DNA from: DATKMP01 sp963790045
GTDB lineage: Bacteria > Bacteroidota > Ignavibacteria > UBA10030
DNA length: 64,000 nucleotides
Assembly: GCA_963790045.1 (NCBI GenBank)
Contig: CAWBMS010000008.1
Coordinates: 1-64,000, forward strand
Reading direction: 5' to 3'
The notes under the pieces were generated by a model. The model ran no database searches, was not told where the DNA came from, and saw nothing but the letters and a program-made list of their open reading frames with translations. Positions 36,787 to 47,860 of the stretch are shown here, one piece after another (the stretch's first letter is position 1; each line of letters opens with the position of its first letter). The position numbers and the translations under genes were made by a program.

Positions 36787-37434
36787 TTACTCCGCCCGAT
36801 TGTGCGCGGAAGTTTTTGCGCTGAAGTATTTGGCGGCTGCCTCGGTCCGGCAGCGAACGTGAAGCTTCTTGAAGATGTTTCCCAAATGATTACGAACGGT
36901 TCCGGAAGTGATATTCGTCTTTTGCGCGATCTCTTTGTTCGAAAGTCCTCTTGAGAGCAGCTCAAGAATCTCCGCCTCGCGCGTCGTCAAACCATCCGCG
37001 CTGGGAACAGCCGAAGGCGCGCGAAAGGAGCGCACCACCATGCGTGCAATTTCGGGGGTCATCGGCGCGCCGCCGGTGCGCACGTCGGCAATGGCTTGGA
37101 TGATTTCCTCGGGCCGGAAACGCTTGAGAATGTATCCACAGGCGCCGGCTTTTAGCGCCTGGAAGATGAGGTCGGTGTCGGTGTAGACCGTTACCATGAT
37201 GACCTGAAGATCGGGCATTTTTTCGGTCAACCGCGCCGTGCAGGCGATGCCGGACTCGTCCGGCAGGTGAATGTCCATCAACGCCACGTCGGGACTGTGT
37301 TTCGGCACCTCAATAAGAGCCTCCTTGGAAGCCGAGCACGCGCAAACACAACGGTATCCAGGTGTGCTGTTAATCAGTTCCACGAGCGTTTTACGCATCG
37401 TGTTGTTGTCTTCGATGATGGCAACCTTGGTCAT
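36787..37434 (-). CDS. NarL/FixJ-type response regulator
   Basis: A 215-residue two-component regulator. The receiver domain has the acidic pair (IIEDNN), the phospho-accepting Asp in VALMDIHLP and Lys in ILKRFRP. The output is a LuxR-type helix-turn-helix (LTTREAEILELLSRGLSNKE and KTNITSGTVRNHLGNIFKKL) that binds DNA. It lies 24 bp downstream of the PA14 kinase gene and is its probable partner. Confidence 0.92.
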   Translation of the reverse strand: MTKVAIIEDNNTMRKTLVELINSTPGYRCVCACSASKEALIEVPKHSPDVALMDIHLPDESGIACTARLTEKMPDLQVIMVTVYTDTDLIFQALKAGACGYILKRFRPEEIIQAIADVRTGGAPMTPEIARMVVRSFRAPSAVPSADGLTTREAEILELLSRGLSNKEIAQKTNITSGTVRNHLGNIFKKLHVRCRTEAAAKYFSAKTSAHNRAE

Positions 37435-37458
37435 GTAATGATGTTAGATTTGTGCGAA

Positions 37459-40400
37459 CTAACTGGGATCGCGAGGCAAAGGGATAATGAATTTGACTGT
37501 TGTTCCTTTTTCAACTTGCGACTCAATGTGACACTGGCCATTTAGCGCTTCCAAACGCTCACGGAGGTTCGTCAGGCCGTTGCCACGGTGGACCGTGTTC
37601 CATTCAAAACCGCGGCCATTATCGGCAATCACGACTTGCAGGCGGTCACCCAGCTGGGAAATTTGCAGCTCCACTTCCGTCGCCGACGAATGGCGGATGA
37701 CATTGTTCAAGGCTTCTTTGACGGCGAGAAACAGGCTGTGCCGCGCCGCTTCCGTCAGTGTGACCGCGTCACACTCGATGGGAATCTTGAACCGGCAAAC
37801 GATGTCTGACGCGGAGAAAAGTTCCGTGGCATAGCCGCCAAGGTAATCGGCAAATGACTGCAGCGAATTGCGTTTTGGGTCAATCGCCCAAACGATGACA
37901 TCAAGCCCCGACACCAAGGCGCGGGCTTTCTCGGCAATGACGCGGAAGCGGTCTTGGCTTTTCTCCGCCTCCTGGAATTGACCTACGCCCGTGCTGGCCA
38001 GCAAACTTACTTCGGTGAGACCCGTTCCCAGTTCGTCGTGCAAGTCGCGGGCGATTCGCGAACGCTCCGCTTCGGCAGCGCGTTGCAGTTCGGCCCGTTG
38101 GCGATTTCGAATTTCGCCTTCCAATTGGCGGCCGCGTTCCTGCACCTTCCACTGCAATTCCTTGCTCCAAACCAAGGCGGCGCAGAGCAGCGCGGCAAGG
38201 ATTCCGACGAGGACGAGCATGCGCTTCAAAGTCCACCACGGAGGAGTTGCCAGGACGCGAACACCCGCAGGAGAGTTCAGCAGCAGTTCGAAGCCGCTCA
38301 CAGAGCCTTCGCCGGCGCGGCTGCCTTGAGGCGAATAGACGCCGGTCAATTCCAATCGGCTGCCCAATGGCGGCAACGAAATGGACCGGCCTTGGCTGTT
38401 AATCCGTGCCTGAAAAGCAAGCAGCCCGGACTGAAGCTCCAACAAGTGTTCGGAACCTTGCTGCCATCGGTTCATCAATGTGGCATCCACCTGAACAAGC
38501 ATGCCGGCATAATGGGCCGATAGAAGTTGCTCCGGAGTGAGCCTTTTGGGCGTGGGCAGTGGGGCATGGCCTGTTTTACGCATCACCGCCTCCTTGAGTC
38601 CGGCAACCGGACCTCCCAATTCGAGAAAGCCAGCGGCCTCAACCAAATCACCAACAGCGAAAGGATCGGAATTCCTGGTTGCAACGTGCATTCCGTTCGT
38701 GCCGTCGGTGAGAAAATACTCTCCCGCACTGCCATACACCACTTGTCCGCTGACCTTCAACCGCCGGAATGGCGCTGTTTTTGGATCGAAGAGCAGAAGC
38801 TCGCCGAGGTTCTTTTGCGGCGCATCAAAAAGATCGCGAGGCGCCGCTTCAAGGACGTCCACCGCGCTCCCAAGGATGCGGAGCGAACTCGGTTCAAGCT
38901 CATGAGTTTGCGGGTTGAAAACGGCAAAAGCACAACCCCGAATCCGAACCAGGGCGTTCTCGTAATTCGCGAGGTCTTCCGCTTGAAAGTCGTTAAGGTC
39001 CAGAGTGATTTTCCCGTTTTCCGTAAGCATCTCGATTCCTTGGTCGTGAATCGCACTCACAACCCCTTCAATCTCGGCATACTGGGTGTCGAGGCTTCCA
39101 TTGAACAACTGGTTCCAAGTCGGGCGCAGGGGCTGGGGCAATTGACCGGTTCCAAGGTGGGTGATGCGGCGCGCAACGACAAGCGGCGCAAAAGACCCCG
39201 GACCGGTGACACCGTCAATCTGGTAAAATTCCCCGCGCTGCAACGGTGTTGTGTTTGTGATGTCTTGCACCGAGATGAAGATGCCTTTCGTGGAATCCTG
39301 GACGACGGCGCCACGAATAAAAGCCGGAAGAACGGCTGTCACCACTCCGCGAATGGAAACCGGAAGCTGCTGTTTTACCTTCTCGGCGGGCAGCGCCTTG
39401 ACCTCTGCCGCAGTCGTGATTGTCGTAATGGTCGTCGCCACTTGAGCCGTTTGATCCGCCAACTGGTTCGTCACTCAGCGCATCGTTGAGCGACGTTGAG
39501 AGTCTTGTTCCCGAGGCGGGCGCGGGGTGGACCGCCTTCCAGTCCGAAACCAGCAACATCCCCGGAATCCGCGAACCGTCCTCCGTGACGACATCTTGAT
39601 AAATTCCGGAAACCCGAACTTTGGTGTTCAACGGAATGAGCGGCGAAATTCCACCGCTTTGGAATACTTCCACGCGAACGTCATCTTTTCCGACGCGCAT
39701 CGTAAATTCGCCGCCGGTTTTTCGAACGCCCGCGAAATTGACGGTTCCTTCCAGGGTCACCCAGGGACGGCTGTTCCTCGCGAGAATGGTTGCGGGCACT
39801 TCCTCAACCGGTCGTGGAGCGGGACCGTTGCTCAACACTCGAACGACCAGAGATGATTCGCCGACAGACAGCCGGCTGCCGTCATCCGACGCGAGATGAA
39901 ACGTGTAGACACCATCCTGCGGAATCGTGATGCACCCGTCGAATTCCAGCCCTACAGCATCGTTTCGCGTTCGGACATTGAGATCAAAGTTCGTGGCCAC
40001 TCCGGTTTTTACAGGGTGTAGTTTCGCGAAATCCGGAAGGTATCCCCAGACACCTTCATAACACCGATAATCCAGTCCGGCCAGGAAATTGGTGCTGCCG
40101 CTTGCGGGGTCAATGGTTGCCCGCGAAAGAACCGAACTCGGAATATGTTGGCGCGGCAAACCCGGACCTTGATATTCCACGTTCAGCCCGAAATTATCGA
40201 TGCGGTTAAACCATTGAACAGTAATCGGGTTGATGCCTGAGTGGAGAAACACCTCGCCAGACTCAACTCTGCCATTGCATGAAGGCCGTCGTTATCAACA
40301 ACCATTCCCGGGATAATGGCCAATCCGAAGCTTTTTGGTTTCACACCACATCCTCTTCCTTCCAAAGAAACCTTAACCCCCGGTTCAATTGTTTGGCCTC

Positions 40401-40681
40401 GAAGATCGAGTTGAACAAGCTCAATACCGGACGCATCCCGCAACACCAGCAAACCGCTCGCAGAATCCACGTCGTAGACATCCGCCACGATTCGGAAGGG
40501 ATGAACAACCGGACGGCTCTTGCTCGGCGCAACGTCGAAGCTGGAACAGGTTTGTCAGCAAATCCGCCGGTCCCGAAGCATCGGCACCTTCCGCAATTGC
40601 CGACGCGCACAACACGGAAGTTAGCAACGCGGCGAGCAGAGAACATCCGCAATTTACCACGGGAACGACAGCACGGCGCAT
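37459..40681 (-). CDS. PA14-domain sensor histidine kinase (NarL-type partner), three frame breaks
   Basis: One large gene in four frame segments. A signal peptide (CSLLAALLTSVLCASAIA) is followed by an OB-like strand region, a PA14 domain (LDYRCYEGVWGYLPDF, DGVYTFHLASDDGSRL), further exported beta domains (GVVTAVLPAF, HAPLPTPKRLTPEQLLS), one membrane segment (RMLVLVGILAALLCAALVW) and a HisKA_3/HATPase_c kinase: RIARDLHDELGTGL with the phospho-His, NNVIRHSSA and NGRGF. Breaks lie near 40,535, 40,245 and 39,470. PA14 binds sugars or glycans, so the kinase may sense carbohydrate. About 1,070 residues in total. Confidence 0.82.
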
Positions 40682-40787
40682 GGCCTGTCATGTTCTTGGA
40701 AGCATGCAGCAAGTCAAGTCCGATCCAAGATCTGCGACAAAGATTAATCGTTTGTTGAAAAACAATTAATCTGAATTTTATATTCGT

Positions 40788-41002
40788 TTATTTCTCAAAC
40801 TTCCACCAATCGAATTTTAACAACGGCCCGTCGCCGCCGGTGAATTTCAAAACCAAATCGTGGACACCTGTCGGACCATTCACGAGCAGGATTGCGTCTC
40901 CCATTTGTCCAACGCTCCGGGAGGGTTCACTTTAAGGGTTCCAAGCGGTTCTCCATCCGGTCGGTCCAGCCGAAGCTCAATCGCGCCGCCATCAGCCGCA
41001 CT
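40788..41002 (-). pseudogene. C-terminal fragment of a CBM6-type carbohydrate-binding protein, cut at the junction
   Basis: Reading the minus strand, ADGGAIELRLDRPDGEPLGT leads to a VHDLVLKFTGG stretch and KFDWWKFEK before the TAA at 40788. This is the unmistakable end of a CBM6-like beta-sandwich, which binds polysaccharide on secreted enzymes. Everything upstream is missing: the frame meets a stop just beyond 41,002 and the DNA becomes a different gene (pcm). The 5' part was lost at the join. Confidence 0.8.
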
Positions 41003-41583
41003 GTCGTTTCAAATGTATCTCCGATTCGCATTACCACGCGAAGTGATTGTCCTGCCATTGTGCCGACAGGAACAACTAACTTACCACCTTCTGCTAATTG
41101 ATTGAGCAATGGCTGGGGAATTTCCGGTGCCGCTGCCGTTACAATAATGCCGTCGTACGGTGCAAATTCTTTCCAGCCCACCGTTCCATCGCCGCAGCGT
41201 GCAGCAACACGGTAATTTAATTTCTCTAACAATTTGCGCGCCTGCAAATGTAATTCCATGTGCCGCTCAATCGTAAACACACGGCATCCCATTTCCGCAA
41301 GCACCGCAGCTTGATAGCCCGAACCGGTACCGATTTCCAAGACCTTAGAACCTTTTTCAACGCCCAATTTTTCTGTCATCACCGCAACGGTATATGGCTG
41401 CGATATTGTTTGACCATTTGCAATCGGCAGCGCGCTGTCATCGTATGCACGATTCGTAAATGCCGGCATCACAAACTGATGCCGCTCTACGTTTTGCATC
41501 GCATGCAACACGCGCTCGCTTGTTATACCGCGCTGACGCAAGATCGCTACAAGCTCTCTTCGCTCGTCTTCAAATCGACTCAT
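40999..41583 (-). CDS. pcm: protein-L-isoaspartate O-methyltransferase, 3' end cut at the junction
   Basis: Repairs isoaspartyl residues in aged proteins with S-adenosylmethionine. ATG at 41583 (MSRFEDERRELV) overlaps the upstream glycosyltransferase stop as ATGA. Family motifs: NGQTISQPYTVAVM, LEIGTGSGYQAAVLAEMG (SAM site) and LNQLAEGGKLVVPVG. True similarity ends at about DTFETTV. The residues following in frame (to 40927) come from the reverse reading of the CBM6 fragment and are spurious. About ten native residues are missing. Confidence 0.88.
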
Positions 41584-42264
41584 GCCCAATCTCGAAATAA
41601 TACTTTTGCAAAATTCATGGTGGTCTTCCAATGTGTCATATAACTTTTTTCATTGCTATAAACAGTTTGAATAGGCACAAACTCTATTTTGAATTTTCGT
41701 TTTGCCGCTTTAATTAAAAATTCTGTTTCCGCTTCAAAGCCGGTAGTTTCTAATTTCACTTGTTCAATAACATTTTTCTTTATCAACCGATAACCGCATT
41801 GGCTGTCGCGAATCACCGTGCCAGTTCTTGTTCCTACCATCAATGAAGTAATAGCATTGGACATTCGCCGATGAATCGGCATGTTCGTTCCGACACGCTG
41901 TCGCCATCCGACAAGGACATCGGCATTCATTCGTTGCAGTGCATCAAAGAACGCCGGTGCATCTTCCGGCAGATGCTGCAAATCGGCATCGAGCGTTAAA
42001 ACATAGTCAACAAGAACATGATGCAACACATAATTGAATCCGGTTTGCAGTGCGGCACCTTTTCCTTTGTTCTGAAGCATGTCGGATAACTGTTGCCTGT
42101 AATCGTCCTGCAATGGTCGCCGTCTCGTCTGTCGATCCGTCATCAACAATAAGAATCGACACTTCCGGCAACAACGTTTTCAGCCGTGTTACAAGTTCCG
42201 ACAGCGATTGTGAAGCATTGAACGCCGGAATCAATACGATTGTGGATTTCAGCAACAAATTCAT
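41580..42264 (-). CDS. family 2 glycosyltransferase, one frame break
   Basis: GT2 enzyme of the dolichol-phosphate-mannose-synthase/polyprenyl-glycosyltransferase type. Motifs: VLIPAFNAS, ILIVDDGSTDETA, NKGKGAALQTGF, and TLDADLQHLPED with the metal-binding D-x-D. It lacks C-terminal membrane segments. The frame breaks near 42,076 where one extra base splits TVIRHA from QNKGKGAALQ. It overlaps folP upstream and pcm downstream by ATGA each, so the three form a tight operon. Confidence 0.85.
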
Positions 42265-43112
42265 TTCAGTGCGTCCGCAACAAGCGCCACGCGTTTCATT
42301 GCTTTAACATCGTGGACGCGAAGAATCTGTGCGCCGTTTAAAATCGCTGCCGTTCCTGCCGCTGCCGTTCCTTCCAAGCGTTCGTCCGGCGGTAAGTTAA
42401 GAATCGTTCCAACAAATGTTTTTCTGGATGGACCAACAAGAATGGGATAGCCAAGCTCTTCAAACTGTTTCAATTCACGGAACAATTGGACGTTATGTTC
42501 GAACTTTTTTCCAAAACCGATACCGGGATCAAGAATAATCTGTTTAATACCAGCAGTTTCCGCTATTCCTGTTTGCGCATGCAAAAATTCTTTTACCTCG
42601 TTCGTTACATTATTATAACTTGGGTTTTCTTGCATTGTCTTCGGCGCACCTTTCATGTGCATCAGCACAATGCTTGCCTGATGCCTCGCCGTTACTGCTG
42701 CCATTTTTTCATCGAATGTCAATCCGCTGATATCGTTTACGATGGCTGCACCCGCAGCAAGCGCTGCATCGGCAACGGAAGATTTATACGTATCAATTGA
42801 AATCGGAATACGGCATCGTTTTGCCAGTTGTTCAATAACCGGTACAACACGGCGCAACTCTTCTTCTTCGCTAACCGGTTCAGAACCGGGGCGCGTCGAT
42901 TCGCCGCCGATGTCCAAAAAATCCGCACCTTCTTCTGCCAACATAAGCCCATGTGCCACAGCGCATTCAGTATCAAAATATTTTCCACCATCAGAAAATG
43001 AATCCGGTGTAATGTTCACAATGCCCATGATATGCGTGCGCGATGCGAAGTTGTATTCGACTTCACCAAATTGATATATAAAATTGTTTCTTGTCATGAA
43101 TTTATTCGGCAC
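42261..43112 (-). CDS. folP: dihydropteroate synthase
   Basis: Folate pathway enzyme joining p-aminobenzoate to the pterin pyrophosphate. MGIVNITPDSFSDGG (pterin-loop signature), DIGGESTRPGS, DPGIGFGKKFEHN and GPSRKTFVG are all present. 283 residues, normal length. The N-terminus may start at 43112 or at the second Met (MTRNNF). First gene of the folP-GT2-pcm operon; overlaps the next gene by ATGA. Confidence 0.95.
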   Translation of the reverse strand: MPNKFMTRNNFIYQFGEVEYNFASRTHIMGIVNITPDSFSDGGKYFDTECAVAHGLMLAEEGADFLDIGGESTRPGSEPVSEEEELRRVVPVIEQLAKRCRIPISIDTYKSSVADAALAAGAAIVNDISGLTFDEKMAAVTARHQASIVLMHMKGAPKTMQENPSYNNVTNEVKEFLHAQTGIAETAGIKQIILDPGIGFGKKFEHNVQLFRELKQFEELGYPILVGPSRKTFVGTILNLPPDERLEGTAAAGTAAILNGAQILRVHDVKAMKRVALVADALK

Positions 43113-43236
43113 AACTGATCTGCTGTTCTACGGTATGATACCGAAAACTTTGCTAACAAAAAAGAGTAATGCCATTTTCACGACACACATGACTCTCGTA
43201 AGATTTTAGATGGGATGAGGCGTTACAAGAAACAAG

Positions 43237-44994
43237 TTATCCGCCGAAAATCACAAGCTGGACATCTTCCGGCAATAATTCACCTAACGAGCGCATCACA
43301 CTGCCGCGCAAAACATACTCCAGCATGCTGCGTTTCGTTGCGCCCAAAATGACTCGATCAACGCCGAAAGTTGCCGCCTGTTCCACGATAGTATATCCAA
43401 TATCATAACTCGGAATCGTGATAATTTGAAAATCGATTCCCGAAGTATTACAGATCTCTTCAATTCGCTCTTCAGCACCATTCACGGTCATCGTCATACG
43501 CGCCGGCAATAGTCCGACAGAAATTTCTTGTACCCGCAATACAAACAAAAGCGCGTTTCGTTGTTTGGCTTCTTCTACTGCAAACTTAAGCAACCGTTCA
43601 TCAAGGTCTTTCATCGCCAACAAATAGCGTTTGGATGGCATTGCCGTTCTACGGCGTTTGCGTGTCGGCTGCAGCACTGCTTCATGAACTTCAGCAAGCA
43701 CAGGAGCAACTTGTTTCCGCTTTGCAATCTGGCGTGCGATGAGTCCCAGAACTAATATCGTGACAGCAAAAATGGTCGCTTCATGTTTTTTAATGGCGAT
43801 GGATGTTTCGATAGCGACCAAAACGACAGCAGAAACCAACATCAATATTTTTATATGCGGTTTCATACTGACCGTTTTATCTGTCGCCGTCGATCCTAAA
43901 TTGATTATCATTGCACCAACCAAACCAATCGCGTACAAGTGTGCCAGTGATTCAACATCATGGATTGCCAACAAAACGGTAATTGGTGCTAAAGTCGTAA
44001 TCACTAATGGAAAAATCGGGACTCCGTGCTTATTTAATTTTCGCAACGACGATGGTAATTCTTTATCCACCGCCATGAGGAATTGAATAGAGATTAAATC
44101 ATTCAGTGCCGTATTGCCCGCAGAGATCAGCAAGATACCAAGCGAGAATGCAACAAACCATCCGAACCAAACACCGACATAATGTTCGCCAAGGAAGCGC
44201 AACATATCTTCTAAATGATCGCCCGGAACAAGACCTTGAATTGCATGCATTGCCAGAGCCAAGAAGAGGTTGGCAATAATGACTTTTGCAAGCACCGATA
44301 AAATTGCACGGCGAGAATCCCTTGCCGGATCACGCATCAATCCTGTCATATTAGAAATTGCTTCAATGCCCGACAAGCTTAAGACAACACCGACAAAAAT
44401 TCCCCAGTTATAAAAAAATCCACCTTTCGGTAAAACGATCGTCGCCTGCGTAAGAGCGGCTGGTGCAGAGCAAAAAATAATGACCGATAACGTAACAAGT
44501 GTAAAAAGAGAAATTGCTAACGCCAAACCACCGGAATGTTTTGGCCCATACCAATTGATGGCACCGATTCCCGCAATGATGACGATTGCCCAGAATGCAG
44601 GATGCTCCAGCCCAAGATAATGACACGCATCAAGCACAGAAAGAGACATCGTTACAACATAGTCTGCCGCCAACAGCAATGCGCCGACAACAGCAAGCAG
44701 TTGAGAACGATGATACACCGAACTATAGACGCCGCCGCCATTAGGATATAAACGACAAATCGTAATGTAGTTGACCGCCACCATGGTGGTCAACGCCATC
44801 ATAAACGCAAGATGATAGAAACTGGAATATCCGGCAAGCGCAAAGCCGATACCCATCACATAGGCAACGCTGGTGCCCCAATCACCATCAAGAATTGCAG
44901 CGCTCCGAAGCCAGCCCAGCACACGCGGACGGCTTGTGGCAAACTCCTTTACTCCTGCATGCGTAAGTGAAGGATTACTACTATCATTGTCCAA
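43237..44994 (-). CDS. APC-family amino acid permease fused to a universal stress protein domain
   Basis: A 585-residue inner-membrane transporter. Residues about 30-420 have twelve hydrophobic segments in the amino acid-polyamine-organocation pattern (GIEAISNMTGLMRDPARDSR is typical of segment 6 and its loop). The last 135 residues are a cytoplasmic UspA-like domain (YLLAMKDLDERLLKFAVEEA, VDRVILGATKRSMLEYVLRG). UspA-tailed permeases are known; the tail probably senses nucleotide or stress. Substrate not predictable. It is not closely linked to neighbours. Confidence 0.85.
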   Translation of the reverse strand: MDNDSSNPSLTHAGVKEFATSRPRVLGWLRSAAILDGDWGTSVAYVMGIGFALAGYSSFYHLAFMMALTTMVAVNYITICRLYPNGGGVYSSVYHRSQLLAVVGALLLAADYVVTMSLSVLDACHYLGLEHPAFWAIVIIAGIGAINWYGPKHSGGLALAISLFTLVTLSVIIFCSAPAALTQATIVLPKGGFFYNWGIFVGVVLSLSGIEAISNMTGLMRDPARDSRRAILSVLAKVIIANLFLALAMHAIQGLVPGDHLEDMLRFLGEHYVGVWFGWFVAFSLGILLISAGNTALNDLISIQFLMAVDKELPSSLRKLNKHGVPIFPLVITTLAPITVLLAIHDVESLAHLYAIGLVGAMIINLGSTATDKTVSMKPHIKILMLVSAVVLVAIETSIAIKKHEATIFAVTILVLGLIARQIAKRKQVAPVLAEVHEAVLQPTRKRRRTAMPSKRYLLAMKDLDERLLKFAVEEAKQRNALLFVLRVQEISVGLLPARMTMTVNGAEERIEEICNTSGIDFQIITIPSYDIGYTIVEQAATFGVDRVILGATKRSMLEYVLRGSVMRSLGELLPEDVQLVIFGG

Positions 44995-45021
44995 AATTTA
45001 AGGTTCCAAATTCAACAAAAA

Positions 45022-45054
45022 GAAGCCGAGGACATACGAATAGACCTCGGCTTC
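45022..45054 (-). terminator. Rho-independent terminator
   Basis: A perfect 10-bp stem (GAAGCCGAGG/CCTCGGCTTC) with a 13-base loop. Read on the minus strand it is followed by TTTTTG, so it ends the lipoprotein gene at 45077-46084. Confidence 0.85.
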
Positions 45055-45076
45055 ATTATTTAAGTTGCTAATATTA

Positions 45077-46084
45077 CTACTTTAAACGCATGGAAGCAAC
45101 AATCTTTTCAAACGCCGGTAAGAAGTCTTTCTCCATTGGCGCATAATAATTCATAACGATGCGGTAAATTTTATCGTTTCTGACGACAAAATAGACACGG
45201 CTCTTGATATTTTTGACAGGAGAATAATTTACGTAAATAGTTTTTTCGCCACCGATAGTAGCCGAACCTTTTCCAGAAATATTAGAAATCTTTTTGCTGT
45301 TTTGGTCAACAACCTTTTCAACAGAAAGTTTCTTCGCAGGACGCACATCGATATCGATGGTGCAATCTTCACGATAAATTTTTAAATTCATCGCAAAGCT
45401 TACATCGCCTTTCGCTTTCGGATACGTTTCATTCATGTTCTCAGGAACGGTTGCTTCCAAAACATCATTTTTGAGCACTCGTGTTTCTTTAGATGGAACA
45501 ACATAGGCATTCGGATCTGTTACTTTTTCTTTCGGCTTCGGCAAAACAAGCGACGCAACAACAGAATCATAAACGACTTTGTACGGTTCAAACTGATCGT
45601 TGAATGCTGCGTATTGGACATAATAAATGGTTGAATCTTTTAAGGTCGCTGTACGAATAATCGTCATTCTTGTTTGTGCGTCAAGCATACCGGAATATAC
45701 CAACTGCTTTGCACCAAGGCCGGCAAGATTTGCATCGGTATAGGATTTCGTTTTATACCCTGCTTGTTCTTGATCCGCTTTAAAGCTGTCCATGTACTTT
45801 ACATAATCTTGCACAGAATCAATACGTTCGGCAGCAACAATAATTTGTACACCATCCGGTTTGCGAAAGTCATGATCAAAGAATTTTTCTGCAACTTCCG
45901 AGGAAGAGGAAATCGTTACTTTATTTGTTTCGTTCGCGACAGTCCATCCTTGGGGAAATGGAAATGTTACATGGAAAAATGAGTTTTGATATTGATCCCA
46001 CGTTTGAATATCGGCAGATTTTTTTCCGCAGCCAGAAAACAGTACAAAGGCGGCTCCAAGCAACAGCATAAAACTTTTTTTCAT
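45077..46084 (-). CDS. lipoprotein of unknown function, PsbP-like
   Basis: 335 residues with a lipoprotein signal (MKKSFMLLLGAAFVLFSGC; Cys at residue 19). The start is fixed by AAGGA eight bases upstream. Two successive domains of about 150 residues each begin with patterns such as FFHVTFPFPQGWTV and LEATVPENMN and end with similar strands (YYVQYAAFND, KIYRIVMNYY), as in PsbP/DUF1795-like proteins. It is the last gene of a long reverse cluster and is followed by a terminator. Confidence 0.7.
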   Translation of the reverse strand: MKKSFMLLLGAAFVLFSGCGKKSADIQTWDQYQNSFFHVTFPFPQGWTVANETNKVTISSSSEVAEKFFDHDFRKPDGVQIIVAAERIDSVQDYVKYMDSFKADQEQAGYKTKSYTDANLAGLGAKQLVYSGMLDAQTRMTIIRTATLKDSTIYYVQYAAFNDQFEPYKVVYDSVVASLVLPKPKEKVTDPNAYVVPSKETRVLKNDVLEATVPENMNETYPKAKGDVSFAMNLKIYREDCTIDIDVRPAKKLSVEKVVDQNSKKISNISGKGSATIGGEKTIYVNYSPVKNIKSRVYFVVRNDKIYRIVMNYYAPMEKDFLPAFEKIVASMRLK

Positions 46085-46154
46085 CGTAGTTCCTTTCATA
46101 CAGAAAAGATAAGTGATTATAAATTATGTTTTAGTATATGTTCGTTTATTGTTT

Positions 46155-47853
46155 TTACTGATTTAGCGCATCCAATCCTTTTTTAGCTTCTTTATTATTC
46201 GGGTCCAATTTCAACGCACGTTTATAATGCTTTATTGCTTCTTCCTTTTTATTGAGGTTCTGATAACTCTGTCCAAGCCAAACGTGTGTTGTTGCATCAT
46301 CCTCTTTGTACTTCAATGCTTTCTCTAAATTAACGACAGCTTCTTCCCACCGTCTCAACGGATGTTCTTCATCTTTTTTCTCAAGCATGTAGGAAAGACC
46401 AATCATCTTATACGAATCTGCCAGTTCTAATCGATACTTTTCTTCATCTGTATCGATCACTTTCACGGCTTTCTCAAACCATGGACGCGATTCTACAAAT
46501 TTTTTCCCTTGAACATAGCAAAAGCCCATTCGAACATATGACAGCGGAAATTTAGGATTCTTTTCAATAGCTTTACCAAGAGCAACTTCTGCATCATCAA
46601 ACCGGTTCATCTGCATTAAGCAGTTGGCATAATTAAAATATGCGGTAATGACAGTAACGGTCGTATCTAATGCAATGCGTTTTTCATAACACTTTACAGC
46701 ACGATCCCACTGCTGAACATTCATCCAGCGTGCTGCCGCTTCACCCCAAATCACGTATTTGGTACTATCTAATGCTAATGCTTTTTCAAATGTTGATGCC
46801 GCAAGTGAATCTTTTTTCAACTGTTCGTAACATATTCCAAGGATACGATAATCATCATACTCCATTGTATCGGTCGCAGCAATTTTTGCGTACATCTCTA
46901 CCGCTTGCGCAAACTGCTTTTCATCGATATATCCCTGCGCAAGAACTCGCAAAGCAATACCGGAATTCGGATCGACAGTAATGTATTGTTTGGCAATTGG
47001 AAGAGCTTCTTTATATCTGCCGCTGTTATATAACGATTCCAAATACATTTGCTGCGTATCTTTGGGTGGATTTTTTTCTTTATCAAAATAATCTTTTAAT
47101 GCTGCGGCACATTTTACATACTGTTTTGCACGGAAATACAATCGCGCAAGATCTAACCGCGCTGAATAATTATCCGGGTGTATGGCGATCAAATGAACGT
47201 AAATTTTTGCTGCTTCCGTGTCACTGCCGATCTCTTGCGTACACATTAGCAAGTTTATAAAAGACATCCGCACGTGTTGAATCTATCTGTAATGCTTTTT
47301 CATACTGATCGATGGCCATCGGATAAACGGGCTGCGCTAATTTTAAATAGGAGTCACCGATTCCTGCGTACGAATCGACATCCGTCGAATTCAATTCCCG
47401 TGCTTTAGAAAATGCAATCAATGCTGCATCTGCAGAATCCATCGCAATTAAAGTTTTCCCGAGTTGCAGCCACAACGGTTCGTAATCTTGTTTCTTTTTA
47501 ATACTCAACCCTGCTTTTGCGGTTTTGTATGCATCCGGCATTTTTTGTTTTGCAAGTTGAACTTGTGAAAGCACAAGATATGCATCGGACATATCATCTT
47601 CTAATTCCACCGTTTTTTGTGCGGCGAGTTCTGCGGAATCAAGATTGCCGGTTTTTTGATACGATGTCGCCAACAAAAGCCAAAGATTTTCATCGCGGGG
47701 AGAGGATGAAAGCAGAGGTTGTAAAACCGAGATTGCCTCTTGGGGTTTATTGTTTTTCAACAATTCTTTTGCATAGTCAAGTCTTGATTGCTGACTCCAT
47801 GCAAAAGAACTGATAAGAAGTCCGAAGATTGTAATAAAAAAAATTCGTTTCAT
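46155..47853 (-). CDS. exported TPR protein, one frame break
   Basis: About 565 residues with a signal peptide (IFFITIFGLLISSFAWS) and around a dozen tetratricopeptide repeats spread over the whole protein (for example NKKEEAIKHYKRALKLDPNN at the end). TPRs form protein-binding superhelices. The frame breaks near 47,243 between FYKLANVY and TQEIGSDTEAAK. In Bacteroidota a TPR gene often follows exbD-tonB and a PstS-like gene, as here. Likely periplasmic. Confidence 0.85.
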
Positions 47854-47860
47854 TTGTTAG

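Noticed and set aside
40927..41000. Native C-terminus of Pcm
   Set aside because: These codons are the other-frame reading of a CBM6 fragment from the first genome; similarity to Pcm stops near 41,000.
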